Shown: piece by piece, positions 23,691 through 32,094 of the stretch | How the letters are laid out: every line of letters starts with the position of its first letter | How positions within the stretch are numbered: the stretch's first letter is position 1 | Assembly: GCF_902498995.1 (NCBI RefSeq) | Contig: NZ_CABVLY010000035.1 | Span: forward strand, 1 to 64,000 | Reading direction: 5' to 3' | From: Burkholderia anthina | Lineage (GTDB): Bacteria; Pseudomonadota; Gammaproteobacteria; Burkholderiales; Burkholderiaceae | Length of the DNA: 64,000 nucleotides | Program-made: the position numbers and the translations under genes | The notes under the pieces: model-generated | What the model was told of the DNA's origin: nothing | Seen by the model: only the letters and a program-made list of their open reading frames with translations | Database searches by the model: none

Positions 23691-25085
23691 TCACTTTGCG
23701 CGCGCGACACGCTCCGCCGTCGCGTCGAACGCGCGCTTCGCCTTGTCGACGATCTCGTCGACCTCCCCCTCCCGAATCACGAGCGGCGGCGACAGCAGCA
23801 TCCGGTCGCCGGTCGCACGCATGATCAGGTTGCCGTTGAAACAAAAGTCGCGGCAGATCGTGCCGACATCGACGCTCGCGTCGAAACGCTCGCGCCGGTC
23901 GCGATCGCGCGCGATCTGCACGCCGGCAACCAGCCCTGCCCCCGCAATCTCGCCGACGATCGGATGCTCGCCGAGCGCCTCTCGCAGCCGGCGCTGGAAA
24001 TACGGACCGATGTCGCGCTTCACGCGCTCGACGATGCCTTCGTCGCGCAGCAGCTTCAGGTTCGCGACCGCGACGGCCGCGGCGACCGGGTGGCCCGAGT
24101 ACGTGAGGCCGTGATTGAATTCGCCGTTGTCGATGATCGGGCGCGCGATGCGCTCGTGAATGCCCACCGCGCCCATCGGCACGTAGCCCGACGTCAGGCC
24201 CTTGGCCATCGTGATCAGGTCCGGCTCGAAACCGAAATGCTGGTGCGCGAACCATTCGCCGGTGCGGCCGAACCCGCCGATCACTTCGTCCGCGACGAGC
24301 AGGATGTCGTACTTGCGGCAGATCCGCTGGATTTCCGGCCAGTACGTCGACGGCGGGAAGATCACGCCGCCCGCCCCCTGGAACGGCTCGCCGATGAACG
24401 CGGCGACGTTCTCGGCACCCAGTTCGAGGATCTTCGCTTCGAGCTGCTGCGCGCGTGCGAGGCCGAATGCCTCGGGCGTCTCGCCGGCCTGCGCTTCGCC
24501 GAAGAAGTACGGCTGGTCGATGTGCACGATGTGCTCGACCTTCGACGGCATCTGCTCGTGCATGTAGCCCATCCCGCCGAGCGTGCCGCCGGCGATCGTC
24601 GAGCCGTGATAACCGTTCTTGCGCGAGATCACGTATTTCTTCTGCGGCTTGCCCTGCACGCGCCAGTACTGGTGCACGAGGCGCAGCACGGTGTCGTTGC
24701 CTTCCGAGCCGCTGTTGCAATAGAAGAAGTGATTGAAGCCCGCGGGCGTCACTTCGGCGAGCATCGCCGACAGCTCGATCACCGGCGGGTGTGTCGTCTT
24801 GAAGAACGTGTTGTAGAACGGCAGTTCCTGGAGCTGGCGATACGCGGCGTCGGCGAGTTCCTTGCGGCCGTAGCCGACGTTCACGCACCAGAGGCCGGCC
24901 ATCCCGTCGATCACCTTGTTGCCGTCGGAATCCCACAGATAGACGCCGTCGGCCTTCACGATCACGCGGCTGCCCGCGCGGTTCAGCGCGCCCATGTCGG
25001 AAAACGGGTGGATGTGGTGCGCGGCGTCGAGCGCGCGGTATTCGGCGGTCGAGCGCGCGGCGACGGATTCGTTTCGTTCGGTCAT
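23691..25085 (-). CDS. spuC: Putrescine:pyruvate-type class III aminotransferase
   Basis: A 464-residue fold-type I PLP enzyme of the omega-aminotransferase group. The PLP-binding segments are YCNSGSEGNDTVLRL, VISRKNGYHGST, LLVADEVIGGFGRTG and the Schiff-base lysine in LITMAKGLTSGYVPMG. The opening HHIHPFSDMGALNRAGSRVI is typical of SpuC/putrescine-pyruvate and beta-alanine-pyruvate aminotransferases. GGAG lies 6 nt before the ATG. The next two genes upstream are a gamma-glutamylputrescine-synthetase-like enzyme and a PuuD-like hydrolase, which supports polyamine catabolism. Confidence 0.85.
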   Translation of the reverse strand: MTERNESVAARSTAEYRALDAAHHIHPFSDMGALNRAGSRVIVKADGVYLWDSDGNKVIDGMAGLWCVNVGYGRKELADAAYRQLQELPFYNTFFKTTHPPVIELSAMLAEVTPAGFNHFFYCNSGSEGNDTVLRLVHQYWRVQGKPQKKYVISRKNGYHGSTIAGGTLGGMGYMHEQMPSKVEHIVHIDQPYFFGEAQAGETPEAFGLARAQQLEAKILELGAENVAAFIGEPFQGAGGVIFPPSTYWPEIQRICRKYDILLVADEVIGGFGRTGEWFAHQHFGFEPDLITMAKGLTSGYVPMGAVGIHERIARPIIDNGEFNHGLTYSGHPVAAAVAVANLKLLRDEGIVERVKRDIGPYFQRRLREALGEHPIVGEIAGAGLVAGVQIARDRDRRERFDASVDVGTICRDFCFNGNLIMRATGDRMLLSPPLVIREGEVDEIVDKAKRAFDATAERVARAK

Positions 25086-25113
25086 GTTTTCTCCGCAAGA
25101 CGATGCCGCACGC

Positions 25114-26451
25114 TCATACGTGCAGCAGAAGATGCCTGCGTTCCCACGAACTGATCACGCGGAAGAACGCTTCGTATTCGGTATCCTTCAACGCCAGATA
25201 CGCCTTCACGAACTTGTCGCCGAGAATGCCGGCGAGCGGCGTGCACGCGGCCATCAGCGAGATGCCCTCCTCCAGATTGCGCGGCAACTGGTATGGCAGG
25301 TCGTAGCCGTCCGACGCGATCGGCTCGGTCGGCGCGAGGTTCTGCGTGAGGCCGAGATAGCCGGCGGCGAGCGTCGCCGCGAACGCCAGATACGGATTGC
25401 AGTCGACGCCCGGAATCCGGTTCTCGATGCGCCGCCCGGCCGGCGCCGACTGCGGAATGCGAAAGCCGACCGTGCGGTTGTCGTAGCCCCACTGCACGTT
25501 GATCGGCGCGGCCATGAAGCGCGACAGCCGGCGATACGAGTTGATGTACGGCGCGAAGATCGGCATCAGCGCGGGCGTGTATTTCTGCAGCCCGGCGAGA
25601 TAGCTGTGGAACATCGGCGACACGGCGCCGCCTTCGTCGGCGAACAGGTTGTGCCCCGTGCGTGCATCGGCCAGGCTCTGGTGGATATGCATCGCGGAGC
25701 CCGGCTCGTTTTCCATCGGCTTGGCCATGAACGTCGCGTACATGTTGTGGCGCAGCGCGGCCTCGCGCACCGTGCGCTTGAACAGGAACACCTGATCGGC
25801 CAGCGACAGCGCATCGCCGTGCACGAAATTGATCTCCATCTGCGCGGCGCCGACTTCGTGAATCAGGGTCTCGATATCGAGGCCCTGCATCTCGCAGTAT
25901 TCGTAGATGTCCTCGAACAGCGGATCGAATTCGTTGACGGCTTCGATCGAATACGACTGGCGGCCGGTTTCCGCACGGCCGGTGCGCCCGACCGGCGGAC
26001 GCAACGGCAGATCGGGATCGGCGTTCATGTCGACCAGATAGAACTCGAGCTCGGGCGCGACCACCGGCCTCCAGCCCTTCGCCTTGTACAGATCGAGCAC
26101 GCGGCGCAGCACGTAGCGCGGCGAGATCTCGACGGGCGAGCCGTCGAAGTGCACGCAATCGTGAATCACCTGCGCGGTCGGATCGACGGCCCACGGAATC
26201 AGGCAGATCGTCGACGGATCGGGCACGCACACCATGTCGGGATCGGTCACGCCGGTCAGCGTGCCGTCCTCCGGATAGTCGCCGGTGACGGTCTGCACCA
26301 TCACGGCCTGCGGCAGGCGCATCGATTCGCCGGACTCGAATTTGTTGCGCGGAATGATCTTGCCGCGCGCGATGCCGGCCATGTCGGGAATGATCGCCTC
26401 GACTTCCGTGATGCGATGCTGACGCAGGAATTCGCTCAGTTCGGGTTGCAT
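25114..26451 (-). CDS. puuA: Glutamine synthetase family protein, gamma-glutamylputrescine synthetase-like
   Basis: A 445-residue class I glutamine-synthetase fold enzyme that ligates glutamate to an amine with ATP. Metal and substrate segments are visible: EVGAAQMEINFVHGDAL, AKPMENEPGSAMHIHQSLAD and NRIPGVDCNPYLAFAATLA. It lacks the adenylylation-loop Tyr pattern of GlnA, and the context (spuC, puuD-like) points to gamma-glutamylation of putrescine or a related polyamine. GAGG lies 6 nt before the ATG. Another member of this mixed family could act on ethanolamine or monoamines. Confidence 0.8.
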   Translation of the reverse strand: MQPELSEFLRQHRITEVEAIIPDMAGIARGKIIPRNKFESGESMRLPQAVMVQTVTGDYPEDGTLTGVTDPDMVCVPDPSTICLIPWAVDPTAQVIHDCVHFDGSPVEISPRYVLRRVLDLYKAKGWRPVVAPELEFYLVDMNADPDLPLRPPVGRTGRAETGRQSYSIEAVNEFDPLFEDIYEYCEMQGLDIETLIHEVGAAQMEINFVHGDALSLADQVFLFKRTVREAALRHNMYATFMAKPMENEPGSAMHIHQSLADARTGHNLFADEGGAVSPMFHSYLAGLQKYTPALMPIFAPYINSYRRLSRFMAAPINVQWGYDNRTVGFRIPQSAPAGRRIENRIPGVDCNPYLAFAATLAAGYLGLTQNLAPTEPIASDGYDLPYQLPRNLEEGISLMAACTPLAGILGDKFVKAYLALKDTEYEAFFRVISSWERRHLLLHV

Positions 26452-26463
26452 GATCGGCCTCGT

Positions 26464-27270
26464 TCAGTCGATGTCGGATGCGGCCGGCGACGGCATGGTG
26501 CCGCCTGCCGCATGAATGCGATGCGTCATGCGCGCGCGGCACGCCGCGCCGAATGCCGCGAAGATGTCGCGCGACAGCGGTTGCTCCGCGAAACGCCACT
26601 CGGGATGCCACTGCACGCCGAGCGCGAACGCGCGCGCGCCGCGCACGCTGACGGCCTCGATCAGGCCGTCGGGGGCGCTCGCCTCGATCGCGAGCCCGGC
26701 ACCGAGCCGCGCGATGCCCTGGTCGTGCAGCGAATTGACCATCGCGTCGTGCGCGCCGCGCGCCACGCGTTGCAACAGCCCGCCCGGCGCGAGCTGCACA
26801 CGGTGCGCGGGGCCGTACTGCCGCTCGAGCGGGTCGCCCGTGCGCTCGCGGTGATCGTCGAAACCAGGGCTCGCATGCAGCCGCTGATGCAGCGTGCCGC
26901 CATAGGCGACGTTCAGCTCCTGCATGCCGCGGCAGATCGCGAGCACGGGCACGCCCGCGTCGATCGCCGCGCGGATCAGCGGCAACGCGGTCGCATCGCG
27001 CGCGGGATCGTGCAGCGTGTCGGGCGTGCTGGCCGGACCGCCGTAATGATGGGGTTCGACGTTCGAATAGCTGCCGGTCAGCAGCAGCCCGTCGATCGAC
27101 GCGACGAGCGCATCGACCGGCTGCCGCGCGCCGAGCGCGGGCAGCACGAACGCCAGCGCGCCGGCGCCGTCGACGAGCGCGACGAGGTACTTCTCGCCTG
27201 CCGTGTGGTTCGGATGAGCGCCGCGCATGATGCGATCGGCGGTGACGGCTACGATCGGGCGCGCGCGCAT
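26464..27270 (-). CDS. puuD: Gamma-glutamyl-gamma-aminobutyrate hydrolase family (class I glutamine amidotransferase)
   Basis: A 268-residue class I amidotransferase-like hydrolase that releases glutamate from gamma-glutamyl-GABA. The nucleophile elbow is LAICRGMQELNVAYGG (Cys in ICRGMQ), and the His/Glu of the triad are in GVQWHPEWR. The start at 27270 has GGAGG 5-6 nt upstream; an in-frame ATG at 27312 lacks one. It is the first gene of the puuD-puuA-spuC set, separated from puuA by 12 nt. Confidence 0.85.
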   Translation of the reverse strand: MRARPIVAVTADRIMRGAHPNHTAGEKYLVALVDGAGALAFVLPALGARQPVDALVASIDGLLLTGSYSNVEPHHYGGPASTPDTLHDPARDATALPLIRAAIDAGVPVLAICRGMQELNVAYGGTLHQRLHASPGFDDHRERTGDPLERQYGPAHRVQLAPGGLLQRVARGAHDAMVNSLHDQGIARLGAGLAIEASAPDGLIEAVSVRGARAFALGVQWHPEWRFAEQPLSRDIFAAFGAACRARMTHRIHAAGGTMPSPAASDID

Positions 27271-27819
27271 GGTCGCCTCCGCGGTAAGCGCGCGGCACAT
27301 GCCGGCACGCACGACGAGGGAAACCCGCGCCGGCGCGGCACGCGTCCATGCGCGATGCTGCCGCGCGATCGGTGCGGCAACGTGCGGCGCGGCCCGAAGC
27401 TCAAGCGTGAAGGGACGCTAGGGTAACAACGACGCGCTGCCGTCGCACTGCACGGCACTGAACACGTACGCGGTCACGAGGTTGAAGCGGCGCAGGCCGC
27501 GATGGGACACAGCGAAGAAACGAGGCTCGCGTGGGAGGGCGGTGCGCGTGCCGCGATCTGCAGGCCGGATCGGCCCGGCTTGAGGCGGCGCGCCCGCCGA
27601 CGGACTTCGGGTCCGACGTATCGAAGGGCTGGCGGCTTTCACGATCGTACTCGACTGACTGATGAAGGCAGGACACGTGTCGCGATGAAACGGGAGCGGC
27701 AATGCCGCGCGGCGACACGTCGGCAAGGTGTCTCGCAGCGGATTCCGGCACGGTACGGCGATGATCCACGCCGTCTGCACCGGTGCGCGCGCGACGACTT
27801 CCTGACATTCAGCTTATAT

Positions 27820-27849
27820 CACCTAAAAATTGCGTCAAATTTTCAGGTG
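27820..27849. promoter_or_regulatory. Imperfect inverted repeat, possible operator
   Basis: CACCTAAAAATT (27820-27831) and AATTTTCAGGTG (27838-27849) pair at 11 of 12 positions around 6 nt. It is AT-rich in a GC-rich region, far (about 550 nt) upstream of puuD. The function is unknown. Confidence 0.3.
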
Positions 27850-27875
27850 TCGAATCCGACATCGATCAGACGAAA

Positions 27876-27910
27876 AAAACGGCATCGACCGGGCGGGTCG
27901 ATGCCGTTTT
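27876..27910 (-). terminator. Intrinsic terminator of the hut operon
   Basis: A perfect 15-bp stem AAAACGGCATCGACC/GGTCGATGCCGTTTT with a 5-nt loop and A/T-runs on both sides. It lies 85 nt after the hutG stop. Confidence 0.85.
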
Positions 27911-27994
27911 GTGCGCCGCGTCGATGCGTTCAGCCCGCGCCGGCGGGACGCGACGCGATGCTGCCTCGCGCTGCCGCATGCAGCGGCCGATGGC

Positions 27995-28792
27995 TCAACG
28001 ATGTGCGAGCGCGGTTTCGACGAGCGTCTGCAGCAGCGGCACGATTTGCGCGGCGCGCGCTTCGTCGTATGCGTACGGACGCGTCTCTTCCATGTACGTG
28101 ATCTGCGACAGTTCGAGCTGCACGGCTTCGACGCCGGTCTCGGGCACGCCATAGTGACGCGTGATGTAGCCGCCCTTGAAGCGCCCGTTCGCGACGGCCG
28201 TATAGCCGCCATGCGCGCTCACGCACGCGGCCAGCGCCTCGGCGAGGCCGGGCGCCGCACTCGCGCCGCTCGACGTGCCGAAGTTGAAGTCCGGCAGGCG
28301 CCCGTCGAAGAAGCGCGGCACGTGCGAGCGGATCGAATGCGCTTCCCACACGAGCACGCGGCCGTGCTCGCGCTTCAGGCGCGCGATCTCGCCTTGCAGC
28401 GCGTCGTGATACGGCAGCCAGTAACGGTCGCGACGGCGCATGATCTCGTCGTTGCCGGGCAGCGCGTTCGCCGGATACAGCGGCGCCTTGTCGAACGTGT
28501 CGACCGGCACGAGCCCGGTCGTGTCCTGCCCGGGATACAGGTTCTCGTTGTCGGGCGGGCGGTTCAGGTCGACGACGTAACGCGTGTGCGACGGCACGAG
28601 GATCGATGCGCCGAGCTTCGCGGCGAACCCGTACAGCCGCTCGAGATGCCAGTCGCAATCGTCGACGAAGCGCGCGTCGGGCGTCATCGTCGCGGCGATG
28701 TCGTCGGGAATATGCGTGCCAGCGTGCGGAATCGAGATCAGCAGCGGCAGCGTGCCCTGCTTCAGCGTGAATACAGCCGGTTGTTCAGTCAT
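27995..28792 (-). CDS. hutG: N-formylglutamate deformylase
   Basis: A 265-residue HutG-type hydrolase for the last step of the five-step histidine pathway: N-formylglutamate to glutamate and formate. The family motifs LLISIPHAGTHIP, the VVDLNRPPDNENLYPG block and VLVWEAHSIRSHVPRFFDG are present, with His and Glu residues expected to bind metal. It is the last gene of the hut operon, 60 nt after hutF, followed by a strong terminator. Confidence 0.93.
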   Translation of the reverse strand: MTEQPAVFTLKQGTLPLLISIPHAGTHIPDDIAATMTPDARFVDDCDWHLERLYGFAAKLGASILVPSHTRYVVDLNRPPDNENLYPGQDTTGLVPVDTFDKAPLYPANALPGNDEIMRRRDRYWLPYHDALQGEIARLKREHGRVLVWEAHSIRSHVPRFFDGRLPDFNFGTSSGASAAPGLAEALAACVSAHGGYTAVANGRFKGGYITRHYGVPETGVEAVQLELSQITYMEETRPYAYDEARAAQIVPLLQTLVETALAHR

Positions 28793-28852
28793 GTCGCTTC
28801 ACCGTAAAAGTCTGCCGGCGCACGCGGACGGCGTGCGCCGGATGCTGCGCGT

Positions 28853-30229
28853 TCAGCGCAGCAGTTGCGCCAGCGCGGCGCGGTAGTCGGCATACGCAAC
28901 GGCTTCGTCGCGATGGCGACGGCCGCTCACGACACACTCGCCGCCCGTGTAGACGTCGCGTACCGGCGTGTCGCCGTGCTCGGCGAACACCGCGCCCGAC
29001 AGCCAGGACGCGCTGTCGTGTTCCGCGATCGCCGGATGATCGGGATCGAGCACGAGCCAGTCGGCGCGCGCGCCTTCGCGCAGCGCGCCGATGCGCCGCC
29101 CGCTTGCCTGCGCACCGCCCGCGAGGGACGCATCGAACAGACGATCGGCGACATGCGCCTGCGTGTCGCTCGCCAGCACGTTGCGCGCGCGATGTACGAG
29201 CCGCTGCCCGTATTCGAGCAGGCGCAGCTCAGAGCGCCAGTCGACCGACGCATGGCTGTCGGAACCGACGCCGATCACGCCGCCCTGCGCGAGATAGTCG
29301 ACGGCCGGGAACACGCCGTCGCCGAGGTTCGCTTCGGTCGTCAGGCACAGGCCGGCCACCGCACGGCGCTTCGCGAGCGCCGCCGTTTCGGCCGCGTCGA
29401 CGTGCGTCGCGTGCACGAGGCACCAGCGCGCATCGACGTCGAAGCGATCGAGCAGCCATTGCACGGGACGTGCGCCGTAGGCACGCACGCAGTCGTCCAC
29501 TTCGGCCGTCTGCTCGGCGATATGGATGTGCACCGGCGCATCGTCGGGCAAGCCTTCGAGCAGCATGCGCAGCCCGTTCTCGGACACCGCGCGCAGCGAG
29601 TGCGGCGCGACGCCGTAGCGCAGCCCGCCATGCTCGGGCGCGACGCGGCGCATCGCGTCGAGCAGCTCGAGCAGCCCGTCCGGCGTGTTGATGAAGCGGC
29701 GCTGGTCGTCACGCGGCGGCTTGTTGCCGAAGCCGGCGAACTGGTACGACACCGGCAGCATCGTGATGCCGATGCCGGCCGAGCGCGCCGCGTCGATCAC
29801 GCGCGTGCCGAGTTCCGCGATCTGCGGATAGCGCGAGCCGTCCTGCGTGTGGTGCACGTAGTGGAATTCGCACACCGACGTGTAGCCGCACTTGAGCATC
29901 TCGACGTACAGCCAGCGTGCGATCGCCGCGAGTGCATCGGGCGTGATCTTCAGCGCGAAGCGGTACATCAGGTCGCGCCAGCTCCAGAAGCTGTCGGCGG
30001 GATTCGCGCGGTATTCGGTGAGCCCCGCCATCGCGCGCTGGAACGCGTGCGAATGCAGGTTCGGCATGCCGGGCAGCACGGGCCCGGCCGCGCGCGCGAC
30101 GCCTGCCGGCGCGTCGGTGTCGGGCGTCACGCCGGTCAGCGTGCCGGCCGCGTCCCAGCGCAGCAGCACGTTGCGGCGCCAGCCATCGGGCAGGTATGCG
30201 TGGTCCGCGAACAACGTCATTTCGGTCAT
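28853..30229 (-). CDS. hutF: Formimidoylglutamate deiminase
   Basis: A 458-residue amidohydrolase converting N-formimidoyl-glutamate to N-formylglutamate and ammonia. The metal-binding HSH is in LPNLHSHAFQRAMAGL; later metal residues are in VHIHIAEQTAEV and VGSDSHASVDW. The start at 30229 (MTEMTLFADHAYLPDGW) matches the family, and the gene begins 2 nt after the hutI stop. A hutF/hutG pair means the Pseudomonas-type five-step route, not direct formiminoglutamate hydrolysis. Confidence 0.93.
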   Translation of the reverse strand: MTEMTLFADHAYLPDGWRRNVLLRWDAAGTLTGVTPDTDAPAGVARAAGPVLPGMPNLHSHAFQRAMAGLTEYRANPADSFWSWRDLMYRFALKITPDALAAIARWLYVEMLKCGYTSVCEFHYVHHTQDGSRYPQIAELGTRVIDAARSAGIGITMLPVSYQFAGFGNKPPRDDQRRFINTPDGLLELLDAMRRVAPEHGGLRYGVAPHSLRAVSENGLRMLLEGLPDDAPVHIHIAEQTAEVDDCVRAYGARPVQWLLDRFDVDARWCLVHATHVDAAETAALAKRRAVAGLCLTTEANLGDGVFPAVDYLAQGGVIGVGSDSHASVDWRSELRLLEYGQRLVHRARNVLASDTQAHVADRLFDASLAGGAQASGRRIGALREGARADWLVLDPDHPAIAEHDSASWLSGAVFAEHGDTPVRDVYTGGECVVSGRRHRDEAVAYADYRAALAQLLR

Positions 30230-30231
30230 CG

Positions 30232-31476
30232 TCAGTCTCGATTCGTCCAGGGCTGGCCGTTCGTCCGGCGAAACACGGTCGCACCGCCGCGCACGACCTG
30301 CTGGCACAGCGGCCGGCCGATCCAGTAAGCGAGCTCCGCCAGCGAGCCGACCGGCCAGACCGCGAAGTCGGCCTGGCGGCCGGCTTCGAGCGCACCATGG
30401 CGATCCGCGCGGCCGAGCGCCGCGGCCGCATGGCGCGTCACGCCCTGCAGCACCTCGGGTACCGTCATGCGGAACAGCGTGCAGCCCATGTTCATCGTCA
30501 GCAGCAGCGATTCGAGCGGCGACGTGCCGGGATTGTGATCGGTCGCGAGCGCGATCGGCACGCCGTGCTTGCGCAGCAGGTCGAGCGGCGGCAATTGCGT
30601 TTCGCGGATGAAGTAGTACGCGCCGGGCAGCAGCACGGCGACCGTGCCGGCCGCCTTCATGGCTTCGATGCCGGCTTCGTCGAGAAACTCGAGGTGATCG
30701 GCGGACAGCGCGCGGTAACGCGCGGCCAGTGCGGTGCCGCCCGCGTTCGACAGCTGTTCCGCGTGCAGCTTCACGGGCAAGCCGCGCCGCGTCGCGGCCT
30801 CGAATACGCGCTCGGTCTGCGCGAGCGAAAAACCGATGCGTTCGCAGAACACGTCGACCGCGTCGACGAGCCCTTCGTCGGCCAGCGCCGGCAGCATGCG
30901 TTCGCACACTTCGTCGATGTATTCGTCCGCGCGGCCCGCATATTCCGGCGGCAGCGCGTGCGCGCCGAGGAACGTGGTGTACACGGTGACCGGGAAACGC
31001 TCGCCCAGCTGGCGCGCGACGCGCAGCATCTTGCGTTCGCTCGCGAGGTCGAGCCCGTAGCCCGACTTGATCTCGAGCGCGGTCACGCCTTCGGCGAGCA
31101 GCGGCTGCAGGCGTGAGGCGGCCTGCACGAACAGCGTCGTCTCGTCGGCCGCGCGCGTCGCGCGCACCGTCGACACGATCCCGCCGCCCTGCCGCGCGAT
31201 CTCCTCGTAGCTGACGCCCGCGAGGCGCTGCGCGAACTCGTCGGCGCGCGTGCCGCCGTACACGAGGTGCGTGTGGCAGTCGACGAGGCCCGGCGTCACC
31301 CACGCGCCGTGCAAATCCTCGCGCTGCCAGTGCGCATAGCCGTGCGGCAGCGCGGAGAACGCGCCGAGCCATGCGATCGTGCCGGTTTCGTCGACGGCGA
31401 TCGCCGCGTCGTCGATCGTCTCGTCGGGATGGCCGTGCGGACACAGCCTCAGGTGATGCCAGACAGTCGGTTTCAT
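30232..31476 (-). CDS. hutI: Imidazolonepropionase
   Basis: A 414-residue amidohydrolase opening the imidazolone ring of 4-imidazolone-5-propanoate to give formimidoylglutamate. The N-terminal metal motif is VDCHTHLVYGGTRADEFAQR; VKLHAEQLSNAGG and ALATDHNPGTSPLESLLL supply further ligands. It lies between hutD (4-nt gap) and hutF (2-nt gap) in the operon. Confidence 0.95.
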   Translation of the reverse strand: MKPTVWHHLRLCPHGHPDETIDDAAIAVDETGTIAWLGAFSALPHGYAHWQREDLHGAWVTPGLVDCHTHLVYGGTRADEFAQRLAGVSYEEIARQGGGIVSTVRATRAADETTLFVQAASRLQPLLAEGVTALEIKSGYGLDLASERKMLRVARQLGERFPVTVYTTFLGAHALPPEYAGRADEYIDEVCERMLPALADEGLVDAVDVFCERIGFSLAQTERVFEAATRRGLPVKLHAEQLSNAGGTALAARYRALSADHLEFLDEAGIEAMKAAGTVAVLLPGAYYFIRETQLPPLDLLRKHGVPIALATDHNPGTSPLESLLLTMNMGCTLFRMTVPEVLQGVTRHAAAALGRADRHGALEAGRQADFAVWPVGSLAELAYWIGRPLCQQVVRGGATVFRRTNGQPWTNRD

Positions 31477-31480
31477 GCGT

Positions 31481-32092
31481 TCAGTCTCGTTCGCCGACGG
31501 TGAGCGACACGGCGAGCAGCGCGCCGCCTCCGCTCACGACGACGTCAAGCGCACGCTGCGGCCCGTCGAGCCGCAGCGTGTCCATTTCCTGCAGCGCGTA
31601 GTGCGCGCCGTCGATCTCGACGCCGACCGCGCCGGTCGCGCAAAACAGCAGCACGGTATCGGCGCGCTCGACACGGTGCGTGCCTTCGGGCCACACGTCG
31701 ACCGACCCGCGCGCAGCCGAACGGCGCGTCATCAGGTTGAAGTCGCGCGTCGCGCCGTCGTGCAGCGTCGCGTCGATCGCCGCTTCGCCCGCGAAATCCG
31801 CGCGCGCGAGCGGCACGTCGAGCACGTGCTTCGCACCGCCCGCTTCCGCGAGCGTCATGCCCGCGCCGGACAGCAGCACGAGCGTGCGGTCGATGCCGTC
31901 GAAACGCGAGAACGGCCCGGCCGCGCCGACGTCCGCGACGCTCACGCGCCATGCGAACGTATCGAGCGCGGCGCCCGGCGGGAACGCGCCGATTTCGCGC
32001 GTCACGCCGCCGCCGTTCTTCCACGGCGATGCGACGAGATCCGCTGCGCGGATCGTCGTCGCGATCACCGGCGCCTGGTCGAGCGCCGTCAT
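31481..32092 (-). CDS. hutD: HutD family protein
   Basis: A 203-residue cupin-fold protein of the HutD family, often present in proteobacterial hut operons and suggested to temper flux through the pathway. The family pattern DLVASPWKNGGGVTREIGAF and the WRVSVADVGAAGPFSRFDGI block are clear. The start at 32092 lies 2 nt after the hutU stop. Its exact biochemical role is not established. Confidence 0.88.
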   Translation of the reverse strand: MTALDQAPVIATTIRAADLVASPWKNGGGVTREIGAFPPGAALDTFAWRVSVADVGAAGPFSRFDGIDRTLVLLSGAGMTLAEAGGAKHVLDVPLARADFAGEAAIDATLHDGATRDFNLMTRRSAARGSVDVWPEGTHRVERADTVLLFCATGAVGVEIDGAHYALQEMDTLRLDGPQRALDVVVSGGGALLAVSLTVGERD

Positions 32093-32094
32093 GC

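Larger units (their letters stand above)
27271..27994. other. Intergenic region upstream of the putrescine genes
   Basis: About 720 nt with no convincing gene; the long frames in it have atypical Arg/Pro/Ser-rich composition. It contains an AT-rich imperfect inverted repeat at 27820-27849 and the hutG terminator at 27876-27910. The putrescine operon promoter should be here. Confidence 0.55.

Noticed and set aside
27401..27808. Possible minus-strand genes of 120-135 codons
   Set aside because: Arg/Pro/Ser-rich composition without domain features; typical of chance frames in GC-rich DNA.
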